A stretch of DNA of 64,000 nucleotides, taken from contig JAVJOW010000033.1 in NCBI GenBank assembly GCA_040216555.1, positions 124,001 to 188,000 of the forward strand, in the 5' to 3' direction. Source of the DNA: Arenibacter sp040216555. GTDB taxonomy: Bacteria > Bacteroidota > Bacteroidia > Flavobacteriales > Flavobacteriaceae. The position numbers were made by a program, and so were the translations under genes. Below are positions 17,319-26,485 of the stretch, one piece after another; the stretch's first letter is position 1, and every line of letters starts with the position of its first letter. The notes below the pieces were generated by a model. It was not told where the DNA came from and made no database searches. It was given only the letters and a program-made list of their open reading frames with translations.

Positions 17319-17780
17319 CTATTTCCAGTTGGTCGATTTAAGCTTTAAGGTAGCCTTTAATATATCTTTCTGGGAAATCTGTCCGACCAACTTTCCATTT
17401 TCCACTATTGGAAAACGTCTGCGCTTTTCGTTCAAAAACTTATTGGCAGCATCAAAAATATTCATATTGCCGTCAATGGTTTCCACATTTTTTATCATGT
17501 GTCCTTCCACGGTCAAATTGGAACTTGGCAGATTGTGGTATCTATTTTCGCTTATGTGTTTAATACAATCTCCTTCAGAAATAATTCCGATCAATTCATT
17601 TTTGTCATTTACCACAGGGCCCCCTGAAATTTTATACTTTAAAAGAGCCACTATTACTTCTTCCACAGATTGGTCTGGCCTAAAAGTAATCAGCTTTCTG
17701 GTCATATAGTCACAAACCCTTAGTGGTGCTTCTTCACTGGGTTGTTGAACTCTAGGACCCTGAAAACTTTTGATTCCCAT
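17319..17780 (-). CDS. Two-CBS-domain protein
   Basis: A 153-residue cytoplasmic protein made of a CBS pair (about residues 22-80 and 90-150). The first repeat has the ISGGPVVNDKNELIGIISEGD pattern, split here as ISGGPVV and LIGIISEGD; the second has RRFPIVENGKLVGQISQKD, seen as FPIVENGKLVGQIS. CBS pairs bind adenine nucleotides and usually regulate a partner, but no effector domain is fused. The roughly 20 residues before the first repeat contain no recognised domain. ATG at 17780. Single gene, so its target is not evident. Confidence 0.88.
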   Translation of the reverse strand: MGIKSFQGPRVQQPSEEAPLRVCDYMTRKLITFRPDQSVEEVIVALLKYKISGGPVVNDKNELIGIISEGDCIKHISENRYHNLPSSNLTVEGHMIKNVETIDGNMNIFDAANKFLNEKRRRFPIVENGKLVGQISQKDILKATLKLKSTNWK

Positions 17781-17943
17781 ATCGGCTTTCTTTTGATTCT
17801 CTTAAATATAAGAAATTTAATCATGTTAACCTAAAAAAAATACCCCCATCTTTTTAAAAGGGAGGCATTTTTCAGAAATCTATGTAATTGTTTTACAGCT
17901 ATGTACATCTTAATTCCCATATAGCATTCAGGCCATCGTGCTT

Positions 17944-19404
17944 CTATTTTTTTGGAATTTCCTCAAGTATCTCCAAAATAAATTTCCAAAATTTTCGCAA
18001 TGAAGATATACTGGCACGTTCATCGGGAGAATGGGCACCTTTTATAGTTGGTCCAAAACTTATCATATCTACCGTAGGATAATTCTTTCCCAAAATTCCA
18101 CATTCCAAACCTGCATGACAGGCAACGACTCTTGGCTGATCATTAAAAAGCTCCTGATATTTCCTTTCTAAGAGTTTCAAAATATTAGAATCAGGATTGG
18201 GATTCCAACCAGGGTAATCCCCACTTAAAGTTACTTCATACCCAGCCTTTTCAAAAGTGCTCTGTAAGTCTTTGGCCAATTCCATTTTACCGGCCTCTAC
18301 GGATGACCTTGTTAGACAGGCTATTTTTATTTGACCCTCTCCTACCTCCACTCTTGCAATATTATTTGATGTCTCCACCAAGTCCTTCATAGTTTTGCTC
18401 ATTGCATAGACTCCATTAAGGGCGATCTTAATAGCTTCCGTTAAAACCTGCTGGTCCTTGGGGTCCATTACCCTTGTTGGAAGCTGCGCAGGTTCGCAAA
18501 CAATCTTAAGGTTTGGCTCGGTTACTGCAAATTCTTTCTTAAAATTATTGGCCCAATCTTTAAACAAGGCATCCAATTCTTTGGCGTCTGATGCTTTTAT
18601 AGCTACCAAAGCAGTACTTTCCCTTGGAATTGCATTTCGCAATCCTCCGCCGTCAATTTTGGAAATCTTTAAACCAAGTTGCTTTTGCCCCACTATCAAT
18701 AAATCATTCATGATCTTATTGGCATTGCCCAGTCCTAAATGGATGTCCATTCCACTATGACCTCCGGAGAGTCCTTTCACCTCTATTTTGTAGGCAGCAA
18801 AGCCATCGCCCAAGGGAATTTCGCCATATACACCTTTCGCAGTAATATCTATACCTCCTGCACAGCCAATATCAATTTCATCGTCATCCTCTGTATCCAG
18901 ATTCAACAAGATATCCCCTTTCAACATTCCCCCCTTTAGTCCCTTGGCACCGGTCATTCCAGTTTCTTCGTCGATCGTAAACAGAGCTTCCAAAGCCGGA
19001 TGGGAAATAACCTTGCTCTCCAACAATGCCATTATGGTGGCTACCCCTAAGCCATTATCGGCACCCAAGGTAGTACCTTTTGCCCTTACCCAATCTCCAT
19101 CAACATACATCTCTATACCCTGGCTATTAAAATCGAAATCCGTATCCGCATTTTTTTGATGTACCATATCCAAATGTGACTGCAGAATAACGGTCTTCCT
19201 ATCTTCCATTCCAGCCGATGCAGGCTTTTTAATAATTACATTTCCCACAGCATCTTTGGTGGTCTCTAGCCGAAGCGCCTTTCCAAAGTCCATCATAAAT
19301 GCTATTACCCGTTCCTCATGCTTGGATGGTCTTGGAACAGCATTTAAATCGGCAAATTTATTCCATATATTTTTAGGCTCTAAAACTCTTATCTCCTTAT
19401 TCAT
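17944..19404 (-). CDS. pepD: Aminoacyl-histidine dipeptidase (PepD family, M20)
   Basis: Cytosolic metallo-dipeptidase of 486 residues, normal PepD length. Zinc-site motifs: SHLDMVHQ, LGADNGLGVA and TIDEETGMTGAKG in the N-terminal catalytic part; a dimerisation insert with GLSGGHSGMDIHLGLGNA; then the C-terminal catalytic SFGPTIKGAHSPDER block. It hydrolyses Xaa-His and related dipeptides. ATG at 19404 with an exact -7 box 18 bases upstream; divergent from the DUF3810 gene. Confidence 0.94.
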   Translation of the reverse strand: MNKEIRVLEPKNIWNKFADLNAVPRPSKHEERVIAFMMDFGKALRLETTKDAVGNVIIKKPASAGMEDRKTVILQSHLDMVHQKNADTDFDFNSQGIEMYVDGDWVRAKGTTLGADNGLGVATIMALLESKVISHPALEALFTIDEETGMTGAKGLKGGMLKGDILLNLDTEDDDEIDIGCAGGIDITAKGVYGEIPLGDGFAAYKIEVKGLSGGHSGMDIHLGLGNANKIMNDLLIVGQKQLGLKISKIDGGGLRNAIPRESTALVAIKASDAKELDALFKDWANNFKKEFAVTEPNLKIVCEPAQLPTRVMDPKDQQVLTEAIKIALNGVYAMSKTMKDLVETSNNIARVEVGEGQIKIACLTRSSVEAGKMELAKDLQSTFEKAGYEVTLSGDYPGWNPNPDSNILKLLERKYQELFNDQPRVVACHAGLECGILGKNYPTVDMISFGPTIKGAHSPDERASISSLRKFWKFILEILEEIPKK

Positions 19405-19422
19405 ATTTATAAATTATGAATT

Positions 19423-19430
19423 CAAAAATA
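19423..19430 (-). promoter_or_regulatory. Bacteroidota -7 element for pepD
   Basis: Exact TAnnTTTG (tatttttg, minus strand), 18 bases before the pepD ATG; faces the box at 19464-19471. Confidence 0.55.
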
Positions 19431-19463
19431 CAGATAGAAAAACAACCATGCTAGATTATTGGC

Positions 19464-19471
19464 TATTTTTG
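19464..19471 (+). promoter_or_regulatory. -7 element, nearly touching the DUF3810 ATG
   Basis: Exact TAnnTTTG (tatttttg), 5 bases before the ATG at 19477. It overlaps the only earlier candidate start (TTG 19459), which argues against that start. Confidence 0.65.
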
Positions 19472-19476
19472 AACTG

Positions 19477-20544
19477 ATGAATACTAAAATTAAAAATCTT
19501 ACCGCCCTTTTATTGGTTCCACAAATAATCTTGGTAAAATGGCTAGGGCAATATCCAGAATTTATAGAAACCTATTACAGCAACGGGATATATCCTTTTA
19601 TATCTGGATTTTGGCGCTCCTTAATGGGATGGATTCCTTTTTCCGTAGGCGATATACTGTACGCACTTCTAATTATCATGGGAGTCCAATATATCATTGT
19701 GAACAGAATGGCCGTTAAAAAAAACTTATTAGGGTTTACAAGGGACATTGCTATGATCTTATCTGTGACATATTTTACATTTCATCTTTTATGGGGATTA
19801 AATTATTATAGGCAACCCCTTTCACAATCCCTGGAACTTGGCGAAAAACACAGCCAGCAAGATCTGGAAAATTTTGTGGACCAACTGGTCCTGAAAACAA
19901 ATGAAATTCAATTCAGGATAACTGCTGATACCAGTAAAATGGTACAAGTGCCCTATACCAAAAAAGAAATTATGGAGCGTACCTTGGAAGGCTACCAATC
20001 CTTGAAAAATAAAATTCCACTTTTTGCCTACCACCACCCCAGTTTAAAAAAATCCATTTTCAGCATCCCTTTGAGCTATATGGGGTATGGCGGCTATTTA
20101 AATCCGTTCACCAATGAAGCCCAAGCCAATATCGCACTGCCGAATTTCAGGTTTCCCGTTATATGTGGTCATGAGATAGGACATCAATTAGGATTTTCCG
20201 CAGAAAATGAAACCAATTTTATTGGTTATTTGGCAACTGTTAGCAATGAGGATATCTATTTTAAATATTCGGCATATGCCTATGCCTTAAGTTATTGTCT
20301 AAATGAACTTGCCAGTTGGGACCAAGAGGAATTTAAGCATCAGTACAACAAACTGAATCCCGGGGTAAAAAAGAATTATAAGCAAGTGGCCGAATTCTGG
20401 GAGGCACATAAAAATCCTATGGAGCCCATTTTTAAATCTATATTCAATGCTTTTTTAAAGGCCAACAATCAAAAGGACGGAATAAAAAGCTACAATGCCG
20501 TGGTGACCCTTTTGATAAATTATTATCATCAAAATCCCTTATAA
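19477..20544 (+). CDS. DUF3810 membrane metalloprotease-like protein
   Basis: A 355-residue membrane protein: about three hydrophobic segments in the first 110 residues, then a soluble domain with the zinc-peptidase motif HEIGHQ (His232, Glu233, His236) and a downstream ENE at 243-245 that could supply the third ligand. It matches the DUF3810 family, whose substrate is unknown. ATG at 19477 was preferred because the promoter box overlaps the earlier TTG. Divergent from pepD. The layout resembles gluzincin proteases, and proteolysis of a membrane-proximal target is plausible. Confidence 0.85.
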   Translation: MNTKIKNLTALLLVPQIILVKWLGQYPEFIETYYSNGIYPFISGFWRSLMGWIPFSVGDILYALLIIMGVQYIIVNRMAVKKNLLGFTRDIAMILSVTYFTFHLLWGLNYYRQPLSQSLELGEKHSQQDLENFVDQLVLKTNEIQFRITADTSKMVQVPYTKKEIMERTLEGYQSLKNKIPLFAYHHPSLKKSIFSIPLSYMGYGGYLNPFTNEAQANIALPNFRFPVICGHEIGHQLGFSAENETNFIGYLATVSNEDIYFKYSAYAYALSYCLNELASWDQEEFKHQYNKLNPGVKKNYKQVAEFWEAHKNPMEPIFKSIFNAFLKANNQKDGIKSYNAVVTLLINYYHQNPL

Positions 20545-20547
20545 AAA

Positions 20548-20572
20548 AACATGGCACAATAAAAGCCATGTT
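20548..20572 (-). terminator. Hairpin terminator, mainly for the minus strand
   Basis: 8-bp stem aacatggc/gccatgtt (20548-20555 with 20565-20572), loop of 9. The T run lies on the minus-strand side, so it best serves the DUF6503 gene, although it also sits just after the DUF3810 stop. Confidence 0.7.
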
Positions 20573-20672
20573 AAATTGCAATAACATTAATTACCGGTAC
20601 TCATTAATTTATGGTATAAAATACGATAAGCAACCAACTAAACTCGTTAAGGAACATTAAGCACTATTATCA

Positions 20673-20749
20673 CCGATCCTTTGAACAAGTATTTCCTAGG
20701 ATCGGCAAGAGTAAGTTCATTTTTGGCAACACCCTGTTTTTTACTCTTG
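20673..20749. repeat. Two adjacent inverted repeats at the 3' end of the DUF6503 gene
   Basis: An 8-bp dyad (20673-20680 with 20698-20705) abuts a 9-bp dyad (20706-20714 with 20741-20749). The outer arm of the second contains the stop codon of the DUF6503 gene. Both are perfect. They may be RNA structure in the 3' UTR or remnants of an insertion. Confidence 0.5.
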
Positions 20750-21544
20750 TACTTTTCCCTCTACAAATACCCCATTTTCAGGCTTTCCAAAGAAACTTAT
20801 CGGTTTGGCCTGCTCACTAAACTCTATTCCTTCAAAAATGACCGGTTTTCTAGGCTCCTTGATCTTGCGTCCTTCGGAACTGTACCAAGTCAATGCCTTA
20901 GGGACAGTAAGTCCATTTACCTCTGTCCAATCGTGATAACCTATCCAACTTAATTTATCGGAACGTTCACCACTTCTGTAACTAACGGTATAACCAAGCC
21001 AGGCCATTTTAAAAGTATTGGGGTCGTAGTGTAGAAAGTACTCATCTTTATAGGAAGTGCCTATTCCCGAATTGAAACTTACGGCAATTCCGGGATAATT
21101 AACACCTTCATATACCAAATCTTCCGTTTCAGCATAGACAATGCCTTTATCCCCCAGCACAAAAGGCATATTGAAAAAATAAGACCTAAGGTTGTGATAA
21201 AATACGGGATCGCCCTTAAACGCGTTTTCTTCGTTGAGCAACCAAACCTTATTGCCGTCAAACCCGAGGGAATACGCTGGTCCGTCCACCCTATCCATTC
21301 TAGTTTTAAGATCCAAAGTATGAAGCTCCTCCCCTTGCTTAAAAACCAAACTCTTCTTGTTTCTCCAATTCGCCAACCCCCCATGGGCCTCAAAAACTTT
21401 TAGTAATGGTTCTGGATATCGATCCAAGTCAACCCTTGTTTCTGTCCTAGGTTCGGTCAATTCCACTTCAACTTCCTTAGTTTCGTTTTCCATTTTACAG
21501 GATATCGTACTAGCCAATAGCAGCGCTACAATTACATATTTCAT
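20741..21544 (-). CDS. DUF6503 family lipoprotein
   Basis: A 267-residue lipoprotein (signal segment, then STISC with Cys16). After an acidic linker the body is beta-rich, with an early FEAHGGLANWR motif and LDLKTRMDRV, DGNKVWLLNEENAF, FFNMPFVLGDKG and YHDWTEVNGLTVPKAL blocks that I associate with the DUF6503 family of flavobacteria; the fold resembles LolA-type lipoprotein carriers in outline, but that is only an impression. No reaction known. Single gene on the minus strand. Confidence 0.75.
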   Translation of the reverse strand: MKYVIVALLLASTISCKMENETKEVEVELTEPRTETRVDLDRYPEPLLKVFEAHGGLANWRNKKSLVFKQGEELHTLDLKTRMDRVDGPAYSLGFDGNKVWLLNEENAFKGDPVFYHNLRSYFFNMPFVLGDKGIVYAETEDLVYEGVNYPGIAVSFNSGIGTSYKDEYFLHYDPNTFKMAWLGYTVSYRSGERSDKLSWIGYHDWTEVNGLTVPKALTWYSSEGRKIKEPRKPVIFEGIEFSEQAKPISFFGKPENGVFVEGKVQE

Positions 21545-21603
21545 CCCAATTATTTTAGTTGCCCCATTGGTCGTAAAACAATAATTATGTTAACATAATA
21601 TAT

Positions 21604-21611
21604 TATTTTTG
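21604..21611 (+). promoter_or_regulatory. -7 element, nearly touching the SpoU gene ATG
   Basis: Exact TAnnTTTG (tatttttg) 5 bases before the ATG at 21617. Confidence 0.65.
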
Positions 21612-21616
21612 CACCA

Positions 21617-22426
21617 ATGAGCTATATAAAAGAGATTAGCAGTATTCACAACCCCTTGGTAAGGAGTACAATATCATTAAAGGAAAAATCCCGTGAACGA
21701 AAAAAAAATGGGCTTTTTGTCATTGAAGGCATCAAAGAATTACAGCTCGCCTTTAAAGGAAAGTATATACTAAAGACCATTCTATATTATCCAGAACTCG
21801 TTACCAGTGATACTATTTTGGAATTATCACATGGAATTTCACCTACCCCCGAGATAATTGCAATTTCAAAAGATATATTTAAAAAAATAGCGCATAGGGA
21901 TACTACAGAGGGCATATTGGCCATAGCAGTAGCCCGGGAGCACTCCTTGGAGGCGTTAAAATTTAAAAACGACAGTCCACTTATTTTAGTGGCGGAAGCC
22001 CCGGAAAAACCGGGCAATATTGGTGCCCTTCTGCGTACCGCCGATGCTGCCGGCCTGGATGCCGTAATTATTGCCAACCCAAAAAGTGACCTATACAACC
22101 CAAATATAATCCGCTCCAGTGTTGGATGTGTATTCACTACCAATGTAGCCATGGGATCCACACCCGAAATTATCCAATACTTGATCAATCACAACATCTC
22201 CATCAACTGTGCGGCATTAAGTGCCTCCAAGCCTTATACTGAAGTAGATTTTACCAAAGGCACGGCCATTGTGGTTGGAACAGAGGCTACCGGTCTATCC
22301 GAGCAATGGCTGAATAAGGCAACCCAAAATATTATAATTCCCATGCATGGAGAAATAGACTCCATGAATGTTTCCGTATCAGCAGCAATACTTATCTTTG
22401 AGGCAAGGAGGCAAAGGGGATTTTAA
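21617..22426 (+). CDS. TrmH/SpoU family RNA 2'-O-methyltransferase
   Basis: SAM-dependent ribose methylation of rRNA or tRNA by the knotted SPOUT fold. The 269 residues have an N-terminal substrate-binding part and the three SpoU motifs: NIGALLRTADAAG with Asn134 and Arg140, VVGTEATGLS, and IPMHGEIDSMNVSVSAAI. The exact target nucleotide cannot be read; RlmB- and TsnR-like enzymes look alike. First of a forward run with the Ste24-like protease and spoT. Confidence 0.92.
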   Translation: MSYIKEISSIHNPLVRSTISLKEKSRERKKNGLFVIEGIKELQLAFKGKYILKTILYYPELVTSDTILELSHGISPTPEIIAISKDIFKKIAHRDTTEGILAIAVAREHSLEALKFKNDSPLILVAEAPEKPGNIGALLRTADAAGLDAVIIANPKSDLYNPNIIRSSVGCVFTTNVAMGSTPEIIQYLINHNISINCAALSASKPYTEVDFTKGTAIVVGTEATGLSEQWLNKATQNIIIPMHGEIDSMNVSVSAAILIFEARRQRGF

Positions 22427-22490
22427 GAAAAGGAACCGGTATCCACAAAACTGCAACATTAAATAATATTGAAATCCATTAGTTTTTTAA

Positions 22491-23723
22491 ATGAACAGTA
22501 ACATCCTATTTTATATCATAATTGCCATTTTGTTGATTCAATTTATAATTGAAAGTGTGCTGGAATATTTAAATTCCAAACGCTATACTGATGTTGTCCC
22601 TAGTGAATTAAACGACGTTTTCGACGAGGAGGAATACAGAAAATCACAAGAGTATAAAAAAACCAATTATCGTTTTGGGATGACAAGCGCTGTCTTCTCC
22701 CTATGCCTAACCTTAATGTTTCTGATTTTCGGGGGCTTCGAATGGGTAGATTCCATTGCTAGGAGCTACAGCGACAACCCTATTCTAGTTGCCCTTATAT
22801 TTTTCGGAATAATAATAATCGGCAATGATATTGTTACAACCCCCTTTTCCTATTACCACACCTTTGTAATAGAAGAAAAATTCGGCTTTAACAAGAGTAG
22901 CAAAAAACTATTCTGGACAGATAAAATTAAAGGTTGGATTATGATGACGATACTTGGTGGTGGAATACTGGCATTGATCATCTGGTTTTTTCAATGGGCA
23001 GGCACCAACTTTTGGGTTTATGCCTGGGCCCTCATAGCCGTTTTTTCACTTTTCATGAACCTATTTTACAGTAAACTGATAGTACCGCTTTTTAACAAGC
23101 AAACTCCCTTGGCAGAAGGAAGTTTAAAAAGTAAAATAGAAGCTTACGCCAAAAACGTGGGATTTGAATTAAAAAATATATTTGTGATCGATGGATCTAA
23201 AAGATCTACCAAGGCCAATGCTTATTTTTCCGGTTTTGGTAAAGAAAAGAGAATAACCCTATATGACACTCTGATCAACGACCTGGAAGAGGACGAAATT
23301 GTAGCTGTGCTGGCGCATGAAGTGGGGCATTACAAAAGAAAACACGTTATCTTCAATTTATCGGCCTCTATTTTACTTACTGGTTTCACCCTATTTATCC
23401 TATCCATTTTTATAAATAATCCGGAGGTATCTTTGGCTATAGGTGTTTCGCAACCCAGTTTTCACGCCGCACTTATCGGTTTTGGAATACTATACAGCCC
23501 TATATCAGAAATTACTGGATTGATCATGAACGCCATGTCCAGAAAATTTGAATATCAGGCAGATGATTTTGCAAAAAAAACTTTTGCTCCCAAACCTCTA
23601 ATTACCTCCTTAAAAAAATTATCCAAGAATAGCTTAAGTAATCTTACTCCTCATCCCGCTTATGTTTTTATGCATTATTCGCACCCAACCTTAATGTCCA
23701 GAATTCAAAACTTAAAGGCATAA
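22491..23723 (+). CDS. M48 family metallopeptidase (Ste24/CAAX protease 1-like)
   Basis: Integral membrane zinc protease of 410 residues, the length of Ste24-type enzymes rather than HtpX. Several hydrophobic helices at about 5-25, 64-80, 98-112, 148-170 and 174-200 precede the zinc motif HEVGH at 276-280, and the third ligand is the Glu in KFEYQADDFA near 348. Prenylation does not occur in these bacteria, so it presumably acts in membrane-protein quality control. It lies 41 bases before spoT. Confidence 0.92.
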   Translation: MNSNILFYIIIAILLIQFIIESVLEYLNSKRYTDVVPSELNDVFDEEEYRKSQEYKKTNYRFGMTSAVFSLCLTLMFLIFGGFEWVDSIARSYSDNPILVALIFFGIIIIGNDIVTTPFSYYHTFVIEEKFGFNKSSKKLFWTDKIKGWIMMTILGGGILALIIWFFQWAGTNFWVYAWALIAVFSLFMNLFYSKLIVPLFNKQTPLAEGSLKSKIEAYAKNVGFELKNIFVIDGSKRSTKANAYFSGFGKEKRITLYDTLINDLEEDEIVAVLAHEVGHYKRKHVIFNLSASILLTGFTLFILSIFINNPEVSLAIGVSQPSFHAALIGFGILYSPISEITGLIMNAMSRKFEYQADDFAKKTFAPKPLITSLKKLSKNSLSNLTPHPAYVFMHYSHPTLMSRIQNLKA

Positions 23724-23764
23724 TTTTTGTTGTCTACTATCATAGTTTGTGCTATTTTTAATTT

Positions 23765-25972
23765 ATGATGACCGAAGCTGCCATAGAGAAAGAAAACAAG
23801 GAAATAGCGAAGCAATACAAGGAACTGCTCCGCATAAGCTATCAAAGTCTTACCGATGAGGATAAGAAATTGATACGTTCTGCTTTTGATATTGCTGTGG
23901 ATGCCCACAAAAATCAAAGAAGGAAATCGGGAGAAGCATATGTTTTCCACCCAATAGCAGTAGCAAAAATTGTGGCTTCCGAAATGGGTCTGGATGCAGT
24001 TTCCATAGCCTCTGCCCTACTCCATGATGTTGTTGAGGACACCGAATACACCCTGGCGGACATAGAACGTTTGTTTGGCGAGACCGTTGCGCGAATCGTG
24101 GACGGACTCACTAAGATTGCCCACCTGAAAAAGGATATGAACATTTCCCAACAGGCAGAGAATTTTAGGAAAATGCTCCTTACACTTAATGACGATGTAA
24201 GGGTCATTATTATAAAGATAGCGGACAGATATCACAATATGCTCACTATGGATTCCATGCCGGAGCATAAACAAGTGAAGATAGCATCTGAAACTCTCTA
24301 CATATACGCACCTTTAGCGCATAGAATAGGGCTCTACAATATTAAAACGGAACTGGAAGACCTTAGTCTGAAATACACGGAACCAGATGTTTACGAGGAT
24401 ATCCTAGGTAAGATTGAAGAGTCCAAAGAAGAACAACAGGCCTATATAGATGCTTTTTCCGGGGTGATAAGCGACTCCTTGGATAAAGAAAACCTGGATT
24501 ACTACATTAAGGGCCGGATGAAATCGATATTCTCCATTCGCCGAAAAATGAAAGTTCAGAATGTATCCTTCGACGAGATATATGACAAATTTGCAATTCG
24601 GATCATATACAAATCGGACCGGCATAACGAAAAGTTTTTGGCTTGGAAAATATATTCCATTGTTACCGATCACTTTACCCCTAACCCTGTTCGCTTAAGG
24701 GATTGGATTTCTTCTCCCAAATCTACAGGATATGAAGCCTTGCACATCACCGTAATGGGCCCAAAGGGAAAATGGGTAGAAGTTCAGATCCGTAGTGAAA
24801 GAATGCATGAAATTGCCGAAAAAGGATATGCCGCGCATTTTAAATACAAGCACGGCAATCAAAAAGAACAGGGAATTGAGGAATGGCTTAACAAACTGCA
24901 GGAAGCCTTGGAAAATGCAAACACCAATGCGGTCGATTTTGTAGAAGAATTTAAACTTAACCTTTATTCCAAAGAGATTTTTGTATTTACGCCCAAGGGA
25001 GAATTAAAATCCCTTCCCAAAGGAGCCACTCCCTTAGATTTTGCATTCAATATACATACCGAAGTAGGCATGCATACCCGTGGAGCCAAAGTAAATGGTA
25101 AACTGGTACCCCTGAATACTACCTTACAAAGTGGGGACCAAGTGGACATTCTCACCTCGGACACGGCCAAACCCAGCCAAAGTTGGTTGGACTACGCCAC
25201 AACGGCAAGGGCCAGGGCCAAAATAAAATCATCGTTAAGGGAAGAAAAGAAATCTACGGCCATGGAGGGCAAGGAAGTCCTTAGGCGTAAATTAAAATCC
25301 CAAAAAATTACCCTTAACGAGGATACCATAAACAAATTGGTCGTCTTTTTCAAGCTCAAGACCAGTCTGGACTTATTTTATAGAGTAGGCATAGGGGCTA
25401 TTGACAATCAGATGCTAAAAGATTTTGCGGCCTCCTATAGCAATGCATTTATAACCTTCTTTAAAAATAAGATAAAGAGAACCCCTGTTCCTGAGGATAT
25501 TCACAGGGAAGAAATTACCACAAAATATGACACCCTTGTTTTTGGTAAGGAAGAGGACAAGTTGGAGTATAAATTGTCCCAGTGTTGCAATCCAATTCCT
25601 GGCGACGAGGTATTTGGATTTGTGAGCGTGAACGACGGAATCAAGGTGCATAAGAAAAACTGCCCCAATGCCATTTCCCTGCAGTCCAACTACGCCTATA
25701 GAATCATATCGGCCAAATGGATCGATTCTTCCCAAGAAGAATTTACTGTGGAAATAATGCTTACAGGGATAGATAATATAGGTTTGATCAGTGAAATTAC
25801 CGAGGTAATATCTGGCAATTTACATGTGAATATGAGAAATATTAATTTCAGCACGGATGGTGGAACATTCTCGGGAAGAATCACACTTGTTGTAAAAAAC
25901 AATGCTATCCTTAAAAAAGTTATAGATAATCTAAAGCGCATTAACGGCATCGATAAAGTATCCAGAATTTAA
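23765..25972 (+). CDS. spoT: Bifunctional (p)ppGpp synthetase/hydrolase (RelA/SpoT)
   Basis: Stringent-response enzyme of 735 residues. The hydrolase HD domain is complete: His62 in FHPIAV, HD at 87-88 in LLHDVVEDT, and the later DRYHNM. The synthetase domain follows with DKFAIRIIY, STGYEALH and VEVQIRSERMHEIAE. Then come a TGS domain (VFTPKGELKSLPKGATPLDFAF, quoted in part as VFTPKGELKSLP) and a C-terminal ACT domain (VEIMLTGIDNIGLI). With an intact HD site it should both make and degrade alarmone. It is followed by fur and purA; (p)ppGpp is a known inhibitor of PurA in other bacteria. Confidence 0.95.
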   Translation: MMTEAAIEKENKEIAKQYKELLRISYQSLTDEDKKLIRSAFDIAVDAHKNQRRKSGEAYVFHPIAVAKIVASEMGLDAVSIASALLHDVVEDTEYTLADIERLFGETVARIVDGLTKIAHLKKDMNISQQAENFRKMLLTLNDDVRVIIIKIADRYHNMLTMDSMPEHKQVKIASETLYIYAPLAHRIGLYNIKTELEDLSLKYTEPDVYEDILGKIEESKEEQQAYIDAFSGVISDSLDKENLDYYIKGRMKSIFSIRRKMKVQNVSFDEIYDKFAIRIIYKSDRHNEKFLAWKIYSIVTDHFTPNPVRLRDWISSPKSTGYEALHITVMGPKGKWVEVQIRSERMHEIAEKGYAAHFKYKHGNQKEQGIEEWLNKLQEALENANTNAVDFVEEFKLNLYSKEIFVFTPKGELKSLPKGATPLDFAFNIHTEVGMHTRGAKVNGKLVPLNTTLQSGDQVDILTSDTAKPSQSWLDYATTARARAKIKSSLREEKKSTAMEGKEVLRRKLKSQKITLNEDTINKLVVFFKLKTSLDLFYRVGIGAIDNQMLKDFAASYSNAFITFFKNKIKRTPVPEDIHREEITTKYDTLVFGKEEDKLEYKLSQCCNPIPGDEVFGFVSVNDGIKVHKKNCPNAISLQSNYAYRIISAKWIDSSQEEFTVEIMLTGIDNIGLISEITEVISGNLHVNMRNINFSTDGGTFSGRITLVVKNNAILKKVIDNLKRINGIDKVSRI

Positions 25973-25982
25973 ATTTTAACTG

Positions 25983-25990
25983 TACATTTG
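25983..25990 (+). promoter_or_regulatory. Bacteroidota -7 element for the fur-type gene
   Basis: Exact TAnnTTTG (tacatttg), 23 bases before the ATG at 26014. A 5-bp dyad (25991-25995 with 26003-26007) lies between box and ATG and could be an operator half. Confidence 0.5.
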
Positions 25991-26013
25991 TACCCTAACG
26001 CTGGGTAAATGCT

Positions 26014-26469
26014 ATGGGCGAAAATAAGAATCAAGAAATAGTTAAAAATGTCTTCACCACTTTTCTGGAGGAAAATGGTCACAGAAAAACACCGGAGCGC
26101 TACGCAATCTTACAGGAAATCTACGACAGCGAAGAACATTTTGATATAGAATCGCTCTATATCACTATGAAAAACAAAAATTATCGCGTAAGCAGGGCTA
26201 CACTATATAACACTATTGAGCTTCTCTTGGAGTGCAAATTGGTAAGAAAGCACCAATTTGGAAAAAACCAGGCCCAATACGAAAAATCTTATTTTGACAG
26301 ACAGCATGATCATGTGATCCTTACAGATACCGGTGAGGTTATGGAATTTTGCGATCCGCGTATTCAAAGTATAAAAAAGACCATTGAGGAAGTTTTCAAT
26401 ATTAAGATCAATACTCACTCGCTCTATTTTTACGGAACACGAAATAAAGAAGAGAACACGAATAATTAA
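26014..26469 (+). CDS. Fur family transcriptional regulator
   Basis: Metal- or peroxide-responsive DNA-binding repressor of 151 residues. The winged-helix part (about 10-88) has the recognition segment YRVSRATLYNTIELL, and the dimerisation domain carries the regulatory metal motif HDH (His98, His100). Only one cysteine remains in the region that usually bears the CxxC structural zinc site (Cys113), so the structural zinc site is missing, as in some Fur subgroups. It sits between spoT and purA, 16 bases before purA, so the two are probably cotranscribed. Fur versus PerR cannot be settled. Confidence 0.88.
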   Translation: MGENKNQEIVKNVFTTFLEENGHRKTPERYAILQEIYDSEEHFDIESLYITMKNKNYRVSRATLYNTIELLLECKLVRKHQFGKNQAQYEKSYFDRQHDHVILTDTGEVMEFCDPRIQSIKKTIEEVFNIKINTHSLYFYGTRNKEENTNN

Positions 26470-26485
26470 TCCAATTACATAAATA

